Under the pieces are notes generated by a model. That model was given only the letters and a program-made list of their open reading frames with translations. It did not search any database and was not told where the DNA came from. Of a stretch of DNA of 64,000 nt, positions 17,628-25,948 are shown piece after piece. Source of the DNA: CAYSRJ01 sp964521865 (GTDB lineage: Bacteria > Spirochaetota > B62-G9 > DRHN01); contig CAZFTJ010000008.1 in the NCBI GenBank assembly GCA_964521865.1, forward strand, positions 103,409-167,408, in the 5' to 3' direction. How positions within the stretch are numbered: the stretch's first letter is position 1; each line of letters starts with the position of its first letter. A program made the position numbers and the translations under genes.

Positions 17628-18530
17628 ATGAAACGTATGGGTATGTCTAATGACGGTAAAGAGGGCAGTGGACGTGCACTTGCCCATATCGAGCTTGCCG
17701 GGCACAGCATAAGCCGGCTTATTCTTGGAAACAATCCGATCTCCGGTGTAAGCCATTTTTCCACCCGGCTCAGTAAAGCGATGGAAGGATACTTTACCAT
17801 GGAGAACGCAAAGGCTCTTTTCAGACGATGTGAAGAAAACGGGATCACTGCATTTCAGGGAAGGGCGGACCGCTGGATTTTTCATCTGCTCCGTGAGTAC
17901 AGGGAGGAGGGAGGCACTCTCAAGTTTATCTGCCAGACCGCGAGTGAGATGGAGGACATATGTGCCAATATACGTCTGGCGGTAAGGGAGGGAGCCATAG
18001 GCGTATATCACCACGGAACGCAGACGGACAATTACTGGATTACGGGCAGGATCGAAGAGGTCAGGGAGATTATGAAAACGGCCCGCGACAGCGGCGCTGC
18101 AGTGGGCATCGGCAGTCATAAACCGGAAGTAATCGAGTATATAGAGGAAAAGGGCTGGGATGTGGATTTCTATATGGCGAGTTTCTATAATGTGTATAAG
18201 AGGATTACCGGCTGGAAAAAAAGCTCTATCATAACCGGCATTGTTACCGAGGACTGTTTCGAGGATGAAGACCGCGACCGAATGTGTGAAACGATACGAA
18301 GGGTATCAAAGCCCTGTCTCTGCTTCAAGATACTTGCCGCAGGAAGGAACTGCAGAACTCCTCAAGATACCGAAGAAGCCTTCAGGTATGCTTTCCGCAA
18401 TATAAAGCCGATTGATGCCGTTGTCGTCGGGATGTTTCCGCACGAGCGTGATCAAGTCAGGGAAAACACGGCGCTGACGCTGCAGTATGGGAGCCTGCAA
18501 GAAGATGAATCATATGAGTATTATCCGTAG
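17628..18530 (+). CDS. Conserved TIM-barrel-like protein of unknown function
   Basis: The 300-residue product shows alternating strands and helices of a TIM barrel but no motif set I can assign. Notable segments are LILGNNPISGVSHFS near the N-terminus, GIGSHKPEVIEY in the middle, and CFKILAAGR followed by VVVGMFPHERDQV at the C-terminus. The last resembles the end of aldo/keto-reductase-like or dihydrodipicolinate-like barrels. Several in-frame ATGs (17628, 17637, 17643) make the start uncertain, and no clear ribosome site is seen. Its last 10 nt overlap the end of the convergent DUF503 gene. I infer an enzyme; the reaction is unknown. Confidence 0.75.
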   Translation: MKRMGMSNDGKEGSGRALAHIELAGHSISRLILGNNPISGVSHFSTRLSKAMEGYFTMENAKALFRRCEENGITAFQGRADRWIFHLLREYREEGGTLKFICQTASEMEDICANIRLAVREGAIGVYHHGTQTDNYWITGRIEEVREIMKTARDSGAAVGIGSHKPEVIEYIEEKGWDVDFYMASFYNVYKRITGWKKSSIITGIVTEDCFEDEDRDRMCETIRRVSKPCLCFKILAAGRNCRTPQDTEEAFRYAFRNIKPIDAVVVGMFPHERDQVRENTALTLQYGSLQEDESYEYYP

Positions 18531-18811
18531 TACTCCACGGTATACTCATAGGTGTGCAGAAGACCCGGATAACTGGTTTCTACAAGGTTGATGATCTTGT
18601 TCATGACGGATTCGAGCAGGAGCTTGTCGTTGGAAACGTACACGAGGCCCAGCACCGCCTCCCTGGCGGTGTTCTGCTGGTCGATTTCCGAAATGGAAGC
18701 CCTGAATTTTGACCAGATCCTGTCCTTCAAGCCTCTGACAACACTCCTTTTATCTTTGAGCGATGAAGCCTGAGGAATTCTGAGCTCTATTTTGGATACC
18801 AGAACCTTCAT
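18521..18811 (-). CDS. DUF503 (YlxP-like) family protein
   Basis: This 96-residue protein matches the DUF503 family: an N-terminal VSKIELRIPQASSLKDKRSV, a central ARE-AVLGLVYVSND segment, and a C-terminal strand. In many bacteria the gene lies near rbfA, infB and truB and is thought to act in translation or ribosome maturation. Here it is isolated from those genes. Length and motif are typical. It converges on the TIM-barrel gene with a 10-nt overlap of the two 3' ends. Confidence 0.88.
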   Translation of the reverse strand: MKVLVSKIELRIPQASSLKDKRSVVRGLKDRIWSKFRASISEIDQQNTAREAVLGLVYVSNDKLLLESVMNKIINLVETSYPGLLHTYEYTVEYYG

Positions 18812-18898
18812 TATTATCGCCGCCTGTTAAAAATAGTTTTCCTTCGTTAATCACTCTTATTTCCGCCCTACGTGCGGTTTTCAGCCATACTGCCTTTC

Positions 18899-19675
18899 TC
18901 AGGAAGAAGTGATGCACTTTTTCAGCTCGGTGAAAATGTTGCTGTCGCCTGCAATGACATCCAAATGGCTGTTGACACGTGTGATGTCGAGGGTTGCTCC
19001 GGATCTTTCCGCTATAAGAGCGGCGGCAGCAATATCCCACTCATTCACCCAGTGCTGAATGTACGCATTTACCCTTCCACACGCGAGATAGCAGAGGTCG
19101 AGGGCGGCAGAGCCGAAAAATCTGATTTTTTTTACGCGCTTCGATATTTTCTGAAATATGCGCGCTCCGTCCTCGAGACTCTGCGCCTTGAAAAATCCTC
19201 CTGAAATTACGACCTCTTCCAGACGAGTTACAGTACGTCTTTTAATGGGTTCGTTGTTCAAATAGGAGCCGTGACTGCCGACGGCGGAAAACATCTCGTC
19301 CCGTACCGGGTCATATACGGCGCCGACGACATATTTTCCATTATTTTTGAACGCGATGGAGGTACAGAAATGCGGTATGCCCATAAAGTAGTTGACGCTC
19401 CCGTCGAGCGGGTCGATTACCCAGTTGCCGTCAACGGCCTCATCAACCCTGCCGCTCTCCTCGCAGATGAATCCGTGTTCGGGATATTTTTTTCTTATTG
19501 AATCTTTCATGAGGTTTTCTGTCACAACATCGACGTCGAGCTTTATATCGTGTGCATATGAAGAGGTCACCGAAATAGCATTTCGTTTGAATCGTTCGAG
19601 CAGGTATGTTCCGGCCTCTTTGGCCGTTTCCACGCAGCTCGTATAGAGATCGTCTATGTCTGTGCCGCTTTCCAT
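18899..19675 (-). CDS. suhB: Inositol monophosphatase family protein
   Basis: This 258-residue magnesium-dependent phosphatase has the IMPase signatures: FICEESG (metal site 1), WVIDPLDGSVNY with the metal-binding DPLDG, and WDIAAAALIAERSGA near the C-terminus. Family members dephosphorylate inositol-1-phosphate, fructose-1,6-bisphosphate or related sugar phosphates, and SuhB also has an rRNA maturation role in E. coli. The ATG is preceded by AGGGAA. The gene is divergent from the phosphoglycolate phosphatase gene. The symbol is by family resemblance only. Confidence 0.88.
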   Translation of the reverse strand: MESGTDIDDLYTSCVETAKEAGTYLLERFKRNAISVTSSYAHDIKLDVDVVTENLMKDSIRKKYPEHGFICEESGRVDEAVDGNWVIDPLDGSVNYFMGIPHFCTSIAFKNNGKYVVGAVYDPVRDEMFSAVGSHGSYLNNEPIKRRTVTRLEEVVISGGFFKAQSLEDGARIFQKISKRVKKIRFFGSAALDLCYLACGRVNAYIQHWVNEWDIAAAALIAERSGATLDITRVNSHLDVIAGDSNIFTELKKCITSS

Positions 19676-19836
19676 TGAGCGATTCCCTGAGGTTCGAGGT
19701 TTGTTCTTTACCGGAAAAATGTCCGTTAAAGAGAGAGAGGTGCTGCAAGCTCTCAGTTAAATATGGCGAAAATTTTTCCCTCTTTCAAGACAAACTTACA
19801 ATCCTGGTATTGATTTATTGATAGTGTCATACTATA

Positions 19837-19865
19837 TTGACATGAATACTGTTGCCCTGTATTAT
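19837..19865 (+). promoter_or_regulatory. Sigma-70 promoter upstream of phosphoglycolate phosphatase
   Basis: A perfect TTGACA (19837-19842) is followed after 17 nt by TATTAT (19860-19865). Transcription would start near 19873, about 95 nt before the GTG start of the HAD phosphatase gene. Confidence 0.65.
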
Positions 19866-19966
19866 GTTCGGCAGTACGTCCTGAACCTGTGATAATTAAA
19901 ATAGCGTTCATCGCGGGATTTTTTCGCGTGCCGATCATAGAAGAGTGTGTATTCAGAGGCTGTACG

Positions 19967-20611
19967 GTGAAATTTGAGCTCTGCATATTCGATTTTGACG
20001 GCACAATTGTGGATACCAGAAGAGACCTGGCAACTGCGGTCAATGCGGTGCGAGCCCATTACGGTCTTCCGGAAAAGGGTGTGGAGGAGATAACCGGTTA
20101 TGTCGGTGACGGAATCGTCAAGCTGGTCGAGCGCAGTCTTCCGGACAGCAGTATCGATATCGACAAAGCCGTTTTCCTTTTCAATGAAGCATACAAAGCT
20201 CATCTTCTGGACACGACCGCACCCTATCCGGGAATCAGGGAGGTGCTTTCCCGGCTGAATGGCTTTTACTGTGCGCTTCTCACAAACAAATCATATCAAT
20301 TTACAAAGGCGATCACGGACAGTCTTGATTTTACCGAATTTTTTTCTCTGATAATCGGCGGCGACACTCTTGAAAGAAAAAAGCCGCATCCGGACGGAGT
20401 GGAGTATATATTACAGAAAAGCGGTGTGAACCGAAAAAAGGCGGTTATGATCGGTGATGGAAAAAACGATATTCTCGCTGCGCACATTTCGGGGATTTCA
20501 TCGATTTATGTGAGGTACGGATATACCGACATTCATGATTTTAACGGACATAAACCTGATTTTTCCGTCGACAGCGCGCTGGAGTTGCTTGCAATTTTAA
20601 AGCAGCATTAA
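19967..20611 (+). CDS. gph: HAD-family phosphoglycolate phosphatase
   Basis: The 214-residue product has the HAD motifs in order: FDFDGTIVDT (nucleophile Asp), LLTNKS, the Lys in RKKPHPDG, and MIGDGKNDI. The helical cap between motifs 1 and 2 is of the phosphoglycolate-phosphatase type, as is the usual length of 210-230. It would remove 2-phosphoglycolate left by DNA repair or oxygenation. I place the start at the GTG at 19967, after AGAGGC, because the frame upstream lacks family similarity. It has its own promoter and is followed by the V-ATPase operon. Confidence 0.85.
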   Translation: MKFELCIFDFDGTIVDTRRDLATAVNAVRAHYGLPEKGVEEITGYVGDGIVKLVERSLPDSSIDIDKAVFLFNEAYKAHLLDTTAPYPGIREVLSRLNGFYCALLTNKSYQFTKAITDSLDFTEFFSLIIGGDTLERKKPHPDGVEYILQKSGVNRKKAVMIGDGKNDILAAHISGISSIYVRYGYTDIHDFNGHKPDFSVDSALELLAILKQH

Positions 20612-20654
20612 AAATGCAGACGAAAAGCGGCTGTGTATTAAAAACAATAAATTT

Positions 20655-20683
20655 TTGAAATCGAAAAAATAATGTTGGATAAT
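20655..20683 (+). promoter_or_regulatory. Promoter of the V/A-type ATPase operon
   Basis: TTGAAA (20655-20660) and GATAAT (20678-20683) lie 17 nt apart in an AT-rich tract. The leader of about 115 nt contains the small dyad CGGGAAGTAACTTTCCG. The operon starts at the ATG at 20807. Confidence 0.6.
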
Positions 20684-20806
20684 TAAAAACGGAGCAAGCT
20701 GCCGGACGGCCGAATATCGGGAAGTAACTTTCCGACGTTGCCTGGGAAATACAGGACGCCATTCGTACGAAGGGTGCAGTCGAATAGCTCAGTGTGGGAG
20801 AGATAT

Positions 20807-21121
20807 ATGGCGGGAGAGGTCTTACAGAAGATCATTAAAAAGGAAGCAGAGGCACGGGAAATTATCGATAGTGCGAAAGATGACGCGCAGTCCGCCCTCG
20901 AACATGCACGTAAGAAAAAAAGGAAACTTATCGATGAAAAGGATGCTCTTTTAACGGAGGAGGAGGCGCGTATCAAAGAAAGGTATGCCGCCCAAACGTC
21001 AAAAATTTTAAAAGAGATCGAACGTGAAGAGCAGAATCGTGTTGCAGAGATAAATTCCACGTGTGATAAAAATCTTCCAAAGGTGGTTTCATATATTTCG
21101 GAAGAAATAGTGAAGGAATAA
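20807..21121 (+). CDS. V/A-type ATPase peripheral stalk subunit (H/G-like)
   Basis: This 104-residue, highly charged helical protein (KEAEAREIIDSAKDDAQ, EHARKKKRKLIDEKD) is a continuous coiled coil. It matches the small peripheral-stalk subunit (archaeal AhaH, eukaryotic G, Enterococcus NtpF) that pairs with subunit E to form the stator. The start is the ATG at 20807 behind GGGAG; the longer upstream frame lacks coiled-coil character. It is the first gene of the ATPase operon and ends 3 nt before subunit I, implying translational coupling. Confidence 0.8.
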   Translation: MAGEVLQKIIKKEAEAREIIDSAKDDAQSALEHARKKKRKLIDEKDALLTEEEARIKERYAAQTSKILKEIEREEQNRVAEINSTCDKNLPKVVSYISEEIVKE

Positions 21122-21124
21122 CGT

Positions 21125-23191
21125 ATGGCTCTTGATCCTGTATGTAAAGTTGAAATAACCGCGCATAACTCTATTATTGATCCTCTACTCGATGAGCTTC
21201 AGGCACTATCTGTCATTCAAATCGATCCTCATGGAATTGAGCAGTGGGAAAGTGACAGAAAGCGCATACGGGAAACCGGTGAGCGTATTACCGAAATGAG
21301 GAGAGAGCAAACCGAAATTGAAAAGGCGGCGTCATTTCTGGATGTCTACACGCCCAGGGTTTCGATATTACAGAAGCTTTCGATGCAGCCGGATGAGTTT
21401 ACAAAAGATGAGCTTATGCTTTTTTCTCAAAAGGAGGATGTGCAGACAATTAAAGAAAAAGCCCTGAATGTGGAGAAAGCGCTCGCTGATGTGGAAAACA
21501 AAATACGGGAGCTGAAAGCGGGGATTGGGGATATGGTGCCGCTTTTGGATTTGAGAGTGCCGTTAAGCACTGTAGGCAGCGGGACGTCGGTAAAAACGAT
21601 AATCTCAAAGCTCGAACCGGAAGCATTTGAAAGATTAGAGACCGAAGCGGATTCGCCGCTGCTGCTTGTTGAGAGGATATCAGGAGGGGAGGAGGCTTCG
21701 TCAGGGGGGGCGGAGCTCGATGTGGAAGACGAGGACGGCCTTCTCTCCACGGTAAAAAAACCGGGTGCTGAAGTGTATTTCTCGCTCGTCTTTCACAGAG
21801 ATGCCGCAGAAACGATCAACCAACTCGAGAAAAAATACAGGTTTGAGCCGCTTTCGTATCCGGTCGTCGGTCGGACGCCGCGGGAAATTGTCCGATCTCA
21901 CCTTGTAAAGATTCGCGAGCTGACAGAAACCAAAAAAACACTGCAGGCTCACGCCGTTGAAGTGGCAAAGGATATCAAGGCGCTTCACGTGTACAGCGAT
22001 TATCTTGAAACAGAGCTCGAAAAAGAAAACGCGAAGGAACGTTTTTTTTATACGGAAAAGGTATTTGTCATTCACGGCTGGCTGGAGAAACGAGATATTC
22101 CGGTACTTCAAGAGGTTATCGACAGGTATACTGAAGCACATATAAATCAGATAGAAAAAGAGAGGGATGAAATACCGCCGGTTGCATATAGAAACAACAA
22201 CCTCGTATCACCTTTTGAGATCATCGTCAACCTATACTCACCGCCCAATCACAGGGAGATCGACCCCACACCTATACTCGCGCCGTTTTATGCGTTATTT
22301 TTCGGAATATGCCTGACTGAAGCGGGATACGGGTTGGTTATTGCAATAATTTCTCTGATCGGTATGCACCTTATTAAAACCAATAACGGATTCAAGAAGT
22401 TTCTCAGGCTCTTTTTGATTCTCGGCGTTTCTACATTCGTTATCGGCGCCCTTATCGGCACTGTGTTCGGTATCAATTTCGATCTGCTCCCGGAGAAGCT
22501 CGCGTGGCTGCGGGAGGCTCGCTATAAAATAATGATATTCGATTCGGGCAAGGACGTTCTCACCTTTTTCTCAATGTCTCTGGCGCTGGGAGTGCTCCAT
22601 CTCATTACGGGATACATCATTAAAATTTATATGCTCGTGAGAGACGGAGAGTGGGTCGAGGCGGTATGCGACCATCTGCCATGGATATTCCTGCTTCTCG
22701 CACCGGTGCCGAAGGTTCTGCAGAAATTCATGCCCGGTGCCCAGGGTACGCTCAATATGCTGTTTTATGTTCTTCTTGCGCTCTGGGCGGGCATCATTGT
22801 TCTGTTTTCCGAGAGGAATTCACTCAACCCCATAAAAAGACTCGGAAAAGGCCTTTTTACACTGTACGGCGTATCCGGAGTTCTCGGTGACATCCTTTCA
22901 TACTCCAGGCTTCTTGCCCTGGGGCTTGCGACAGGAGTGATAGCGGGTGTTATGAATACACTGGCTGGTATGGTAAAACAAATACCTATTGTGGGAATCG
23001 TCGGGTTCGTGGGGGTTCTTATAGTAGGGCATCTCTTTAACCTGTTTATAAGCGGACTCAGTGCTTTTGTGCATTCCATCAGGCTGCAGTTCATGGAATT
23101 CTTTACTAAGTTTTATACCGGAGAGGGTGAGTTGCTCAAAACTTTTTCCGAGAAAAGGAAGTACACTCAGATAAAGCTTCAGAAAAACTAG
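21125..23191 (+). CDS. ntpI: V/A-type ATPase subunit I (a subunit)
   Basis: The 688-residue subunit carries ions past the rotating c-ring. The N-terminal half (about 1-380) is a soluble, coiled-coil-rich stator arm. The C-terminal half contains about seven to eight membrane helices, starting near FYALFFGICLTEAGYGL, a segment diagnostic of this family. The late helices contain SYSRLLALGLATGV, where the conserved Arg needed for ion transfer lies. Length is typical (630-690). A 342-nt non-coding gap with two hairpins separates it from the c-ring gene. Confidence 0.93.
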   Translation: MALDPVCKVEITAHNSIIDPLLDELQALSVIQIDPHGIEQWESDRKRIRETGERITEMRREQTEIEKAASFLDVYTPRVSILQKLSMQPDEFTKDELMLFSQKEDVQTIKEKALNVEKALADVENKIRELKAGIGDMVPLLDLRVPLSTVGSGTSVKTIISKLEPEAFERLETEADSPLLLVERISGGEEASSGGAELDVEDEDGLLSTVKKPGAEVYFSLVFHRDAAETINQLEKKYRFEPLSYPVVGRTPREIVRSHLVKIRELTETKKTLQAHAVEVAKDIKALHVYSDYLETELEKENAKERFFYTEKVFVIHGWLEKRDIPVLQEVIDRYTEAHINQIEKERDEIPPVAYRNNNLVSPFEIIVNLYSPPNHREIDPTPILAPFYALFFGICLTEAGYGLVIAIISLIGMHLIKTNNGFKKFLRLFLILGVSTFVIGALIGTVFGINFDLLPEKLAWLREARYKIMIFDSGKDVLTFFSMSLALGVLHLITGYIIKIYMLVRDGEWVEAVCDHLPWIFLLLAPVPKVLQKFMPGAQGTLNMLFYVLLALWAGIIVLFSERNSLNPIKRLGKGLFTLYGVSGVLGDILSYSRLLALGLATGVIAGVMNTLAGMVKQIPIVGIVGFVGVLIVGHLFNLFISGLSAFVHSIRLQFMEFFTKFYTGEGELLKTFSEKRKYTQIKLQKN

Positions 23192-23533
23192 CCTTATGGA
23201 TCGGATATTCGGCATGTTTGTCCGTCATACCGCAGAGGTAACGATACGTATGGTTTTATCTATTAAAAGTCTGGTATTTTGTACCAGAATTTCATTCAAA
23301 AATGACCTTATACATTGTTACAATTACTTATTATTGCATTCTATAGGTAAAAACCATTAGGCAAGTGTCGGTTTGAACCTTTTAAGTTTGGAAGTTCACT
23401 TGCCTATTTCATTGTTTAACAAAAAAGGACGCGGCAGTATACTCAGCGGTGACTTTTAATTGGTGGGTTTGTAAAGGTATGCCGTCGGTCTTCCAAAATT
23501 GAAAACAAGCAGTTAATAATACAGGAGGAAGGT
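23192..23533 (+). promoter_or_regulatory. Structured spacer inside the ATPase operon, between I and K
   Basis: Neither strand holds a gene in this AT-rich 342-nt stretch. Two hairpins are clear: TCTGGTA-TTTTG-TACCAGA (23270-23288) and a 10-bp stem, TAGGCAAGTG with CACTTGCCTA (23358-23367 and 23397-23406), whose 29-nt loop contains the further dyad GGTTTGAACC. The position directly before the c-ring gene suggests attenuation, mRNA processing or an internal promoter that lifts K expression above its neighbours. K is needed in several copies per enzyme. Confidence 0.5.
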
Positions 23534-24007
23534 ATGAATCCAGGTCTTTATCTCGCCATTGCCGGTGCGGCAATTGCAGTAGCTCTCTCGGGTACAGGTT
23601 CAGCAAAGGGTATCGGTATTGTCGGGTCTGCGGCATCAGGAGCGCTGAGCGAAGATCCGAAAAAGTTTGGAAAATTTATTCTTCTCGTCGCGCTTCCGGG
23701 GACGCAGGGTATTTACGGTTTTGTTATGGGATTTTTGACGATACAGAAGATAGGTTTGTTGACGGGACAGATCGTGCAGCTTTCCGTGACACAGGGTCTT
23801 GAGGTGTTTTTCATGAATTTGCCTATCGCGATTGCAGGTCTTTTCTCGGCAATCCATCAGGGGAAGGTCTGTGCGGGTGGTGTAAACCTCATCTCAAAAC
23901 AGGAAGGTGAAATGGGCAAAGCCCTCGTTATGGGAGTTCTCGTTGAGTTCTACGCTGTTCTCGGGCTTCTCGTTTCGATTTTTGTATGGCTTTTCTTGAC
24001 CTTTTGA
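23534..24007 (+). CDS. ntpK: V/A-type ATPase subunit K (proteolipid, c-ring)
   Basis: The 157-residue proteolipid has four membrane helices, two fused hairpins as in NtpK. Only the second hairpin carries an ion-binding carboxylate, Glu138 in VLVEFYAVLG. The first hairpin has LPGTQGIYG. Residues Leu54, Thr57, Gln58, Tyr61, Gln109 and Glu138 match, by motif, the Na+-site residues described in Enterococcus hirae NtpK (Leu61, Thr64, Gln65, Tyr68, Gln110, Glu139). This suggests sodium coupling. AGGAGGAAGG before the ATG is the strongest ribosome site in the operon, in line with the high copy number needed. Confidence 0.93.
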   Translation: MNPGLYLAIAGAAIAVALSGTGSAKGIGIVGSAASGALSEDPKKFGKFILLVALPGTQGIYGFVMGFLTIQKIGLLTGQIVQLSVTQGLEVFFMNLPIAIAGLFSAIHQGKVCAGGVNLISKQEGEMGKALVMGVLVEFYAVLGLLVSIFVWLFLTF

Positions 24008-24043
24008 GTCAGTGGGAAATTCACTCAACCGTGGAGCGGTGTT

Positions 24044-24628
24044 ATGTCCGTTGAAGGTATTATAGAGCGCATTCTTTCCGATGCACAGATGCAGGCTGAA
24101 GAAATTAAAAAACATGCGGACCAGCGTGCATCTGCCGTTGTCGAGGAAGGAAAACAGGAAGCCGAAAAGTACTTTGAGAAACAGAAGAAGCGGCTTGAGG
24201 ATAAATACAACCAGGAAAAGGAACATGCTGTGCTGAACAGACGTTTGCAGCAACGAAAGCAAATCCTCGAAGCGCGGCAGAAATGGATGGACGCGGCGTT
24301 TGAAGCCGCGTACAAGAAACTCGTTAAACAGCCGTTTGCCGATTACAGGGAGCTGATGAAAAAGCTCATTCTCAGAGTCACAGCAACGAAAGACGAGACA
24401 GTCGTCTTCGGTGCAAAGGGAGAGGATAAGGAGCTGAAAAAGCTGATCGATGAGCTGAACAGCGAAGCAAAGAGCAGTTTCACCCTCTCAAAGGAGAGAG
24501 GTGGCTTTTCCTGGGGTTTTATCCTGAGAAGAGGCAAGATCGAAACAAGTATGTCCATCGACAGCCTGTTCCGGTATAAGAGAAACGACCTGGAGCAGAA
24601 AGCATGGGAGCTCTTCAATGCAAGCTAA
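24044..24628 (+). CDS. ntpE: V/A-type ATPase subunit E (peripheral stalk)
   Basis: The 194-residue protein has a long N-terminal helical stretch (about 1-95, rich in Lys, Glu and Gln) followed by a small globular C-terminal domain, the layout of subunit E. It starts VEGIIERILSDAQMQAEEI, typical of bacterial members. With the small H/G-like subunit encoded at the operon start it forms the stator. Its end overlaps the beginning of subunit C by 11 nt. Confidence 0.88.
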   Translation: MSVEGIIERILSDAQMQAEEIKKHADQRASAVVEEGKQEAEKYFEKQKKRLEDKYNQEKEHAVLNRRLQQRKQILEARQKWMDAAFEAAYKKLVKQPFADYRELMKKLILRVTATKDETVVFGAKGEDKELKKLIDELNSEAKSSFTLSKERGGFSWGFILRRGKIETSMSIDSLFRYKRNDLEQKAWELFNAS

Positions 24629-25634
24629 CGGATTCGTAGAGAACAGTGACTATGCATATGCCGTCGGACGCATAAGGGCTCTCGAAACAAGAAGAATCGA
24701 TGCGGCGTCGCTGAATACGCTTATCGCTGCAGCGGATGATCGTTTTTTATCTCTGTTTACTGAGATAACCGGCATAAGCGGTTCGGACTCTCGTAATACG
24801 GGCCTGTTTCTCAGCAACCTCGAAGAGTCGTTCAGCGGCACATTTCAAATGATTAAGTCGCTGCTCATTGAAGAGGAGATGAAAAGGCTTATCTCTCTCA
24901 AGTACGATTACGAACTTCTCAAACTTGTGCTGAAGGAAAGAAGGGGCGATGCTGTTGTTGTCATACCGATGGCTTTTCAGGAATGTTCAAACTACGGGTT
25001 TCAGAATCTAAAAACCTCTCTTGAAGAGGGAAGGGCTACCCAAACAGGTGAGGTCCTCTTGCATACGTATAATAAGCTGTCGGATTTAAAGGAGGCTTCG
25101 GGGCGGGAAATAGACGTTGCCTGCGATATTGCCTACTATAACGAGCTCTTTATGCTGCTCGACGAAATTCAAAATCCCTTTATCAGGGGCTACTTTGTAA
25201 GGACCGTTGATGCGAAAAATATTCTTACAACGCTCAGGCTCAGGGTTCAGGAAAAAAAACGGTCGTTTCTGGACGGCAGGCTTATTCCCCATGGATCTAT
25301 TGACATGAAGTATTTTGAAGAAGGGTTCGATCTCAACCTTGAGGGCTTTGCCGGATGCATTTTGTTTTCCTCTCTTTCATCGATTCTTACCAGGGTCGAC
25401 AGAACAGACGATGCAGATGAACAGATTGCATTGATTGAGAGAAGCATTGAAGAGCATATGTTGAAATATTTGAGAGAGAGTGTGCTTGTCACTTTCGGCG
25501 TGGAGCCGCTTCTCGCCTATCTGTGGGAGAGAGAGATTGAAAATAAAAACCTGCGCACGATTTTCATTGCCAAAATAAGCGGCGTCCCGGCAGACGCGAT
25601 TAAAACACAGATCAGAGGTTTATATGGCGGCTAG
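24618..25634 (+). CDS. ntpC: V/A-type ATPase subunit C (d-like, central stalk socket)
   Basis: The 338-residue, mostly helical product fits subunit C/d, the funnel that couples the central stalk to the c-ring. It opens DYAYAVGRIRALETRRI, the family's usual first helix, and ends with the WEREIENKNLRTIFIAKISG segment typical of its C-terminus. Length 330-350 is normal. It overlaps subunit E upstream by 11 nt and subunit F downstream by 11 nt, indicating coupled translation. Confidence 0.88.
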   Translation: MQANGFVENSDYAYAVGRIRALETRRIDAASLNTLIAAADDRFLSLFTEITGISGSDSRNTGLFLSNLEESFSGTFQMIKSLLIEEEMKRLISLKYDYELLKLVLKERRGDAVVVIPMAFQECSNYGFQNLKTSLEEGRATQTGEVLLHTYNKLSDLKEASGREIDVACDIAYYNELFMLLDEIQNPFIRGYFVRTVDAKNILTTLRLRVQEKKRSFLDGRLIPHGSIDMKYFEEGFDLNLEGFAGCILFSSLSSILTRVDRTDDADEQIALIERSIEEHMLKYLRESVLVTFGVEPLLAYLWEREIENKNLRTIFIAKISGVPADAIKTQIRGLYGG

Positions 25635-25947
25635 TATAGCGGTGGTGGGTGAAGAACGGAATATTCTCGGGTTCAGGCCCTTCGGCGTCGATGTGTATCT
25701 TGCGCTCGAAAACGATGAAGATCTCAATGAGTGGTTTAGAACCGTTACCCGTAAAAACTATAAACTGATCCTTATAACTGATGTTGTCGCCGAAAAGCTG
25801 AAGGAACAGATTGATGCTTTATGGCAAAAGGATTTTCCGGTAGTGCTTACCATACGGGGACTGGGAGAGTCAAAGGGAGCTGCTTTCGAGCGTCTCAGGG
25901 ACCTTGTAATAAAGGCAATCGGGACAGATCTTTTCAAGGAGAGCTAG
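25624..25947 (+). CDS. atpF: V/A-type ATPase subunit F
   Basis: This 107-residue Rossmann-like subunit of the central stalk starts IAVVGEERNILGFRPFGVDV, close to the GD-x-x-x-GFRL-GV pattern of the family. The body has the LILITDVVAEKL strand and helix. It contacts subunit D and the catalytic head. It overlaps the end of subunit C, and one base separates it from subunit A. Confidence 0.88.
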   Translation: MAASIAVVGEERNILGFRPFGVDVYLALENDEDLNEWFRTVTRKNYKLILITDVVAEKLKEQIDALWQKDFPVVLTIRGLGESKGAAFERLRDLVIKAIGTDLFKES

Positions 25948-25948
25948 A

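Noticed and set aside
20776..20806. tRNA gene
   Set aside because: Only a D-arm-like stretch is present; anticodon arm, T arm and acceptor stem are missing, and the sequence runs into the ATPase gene.
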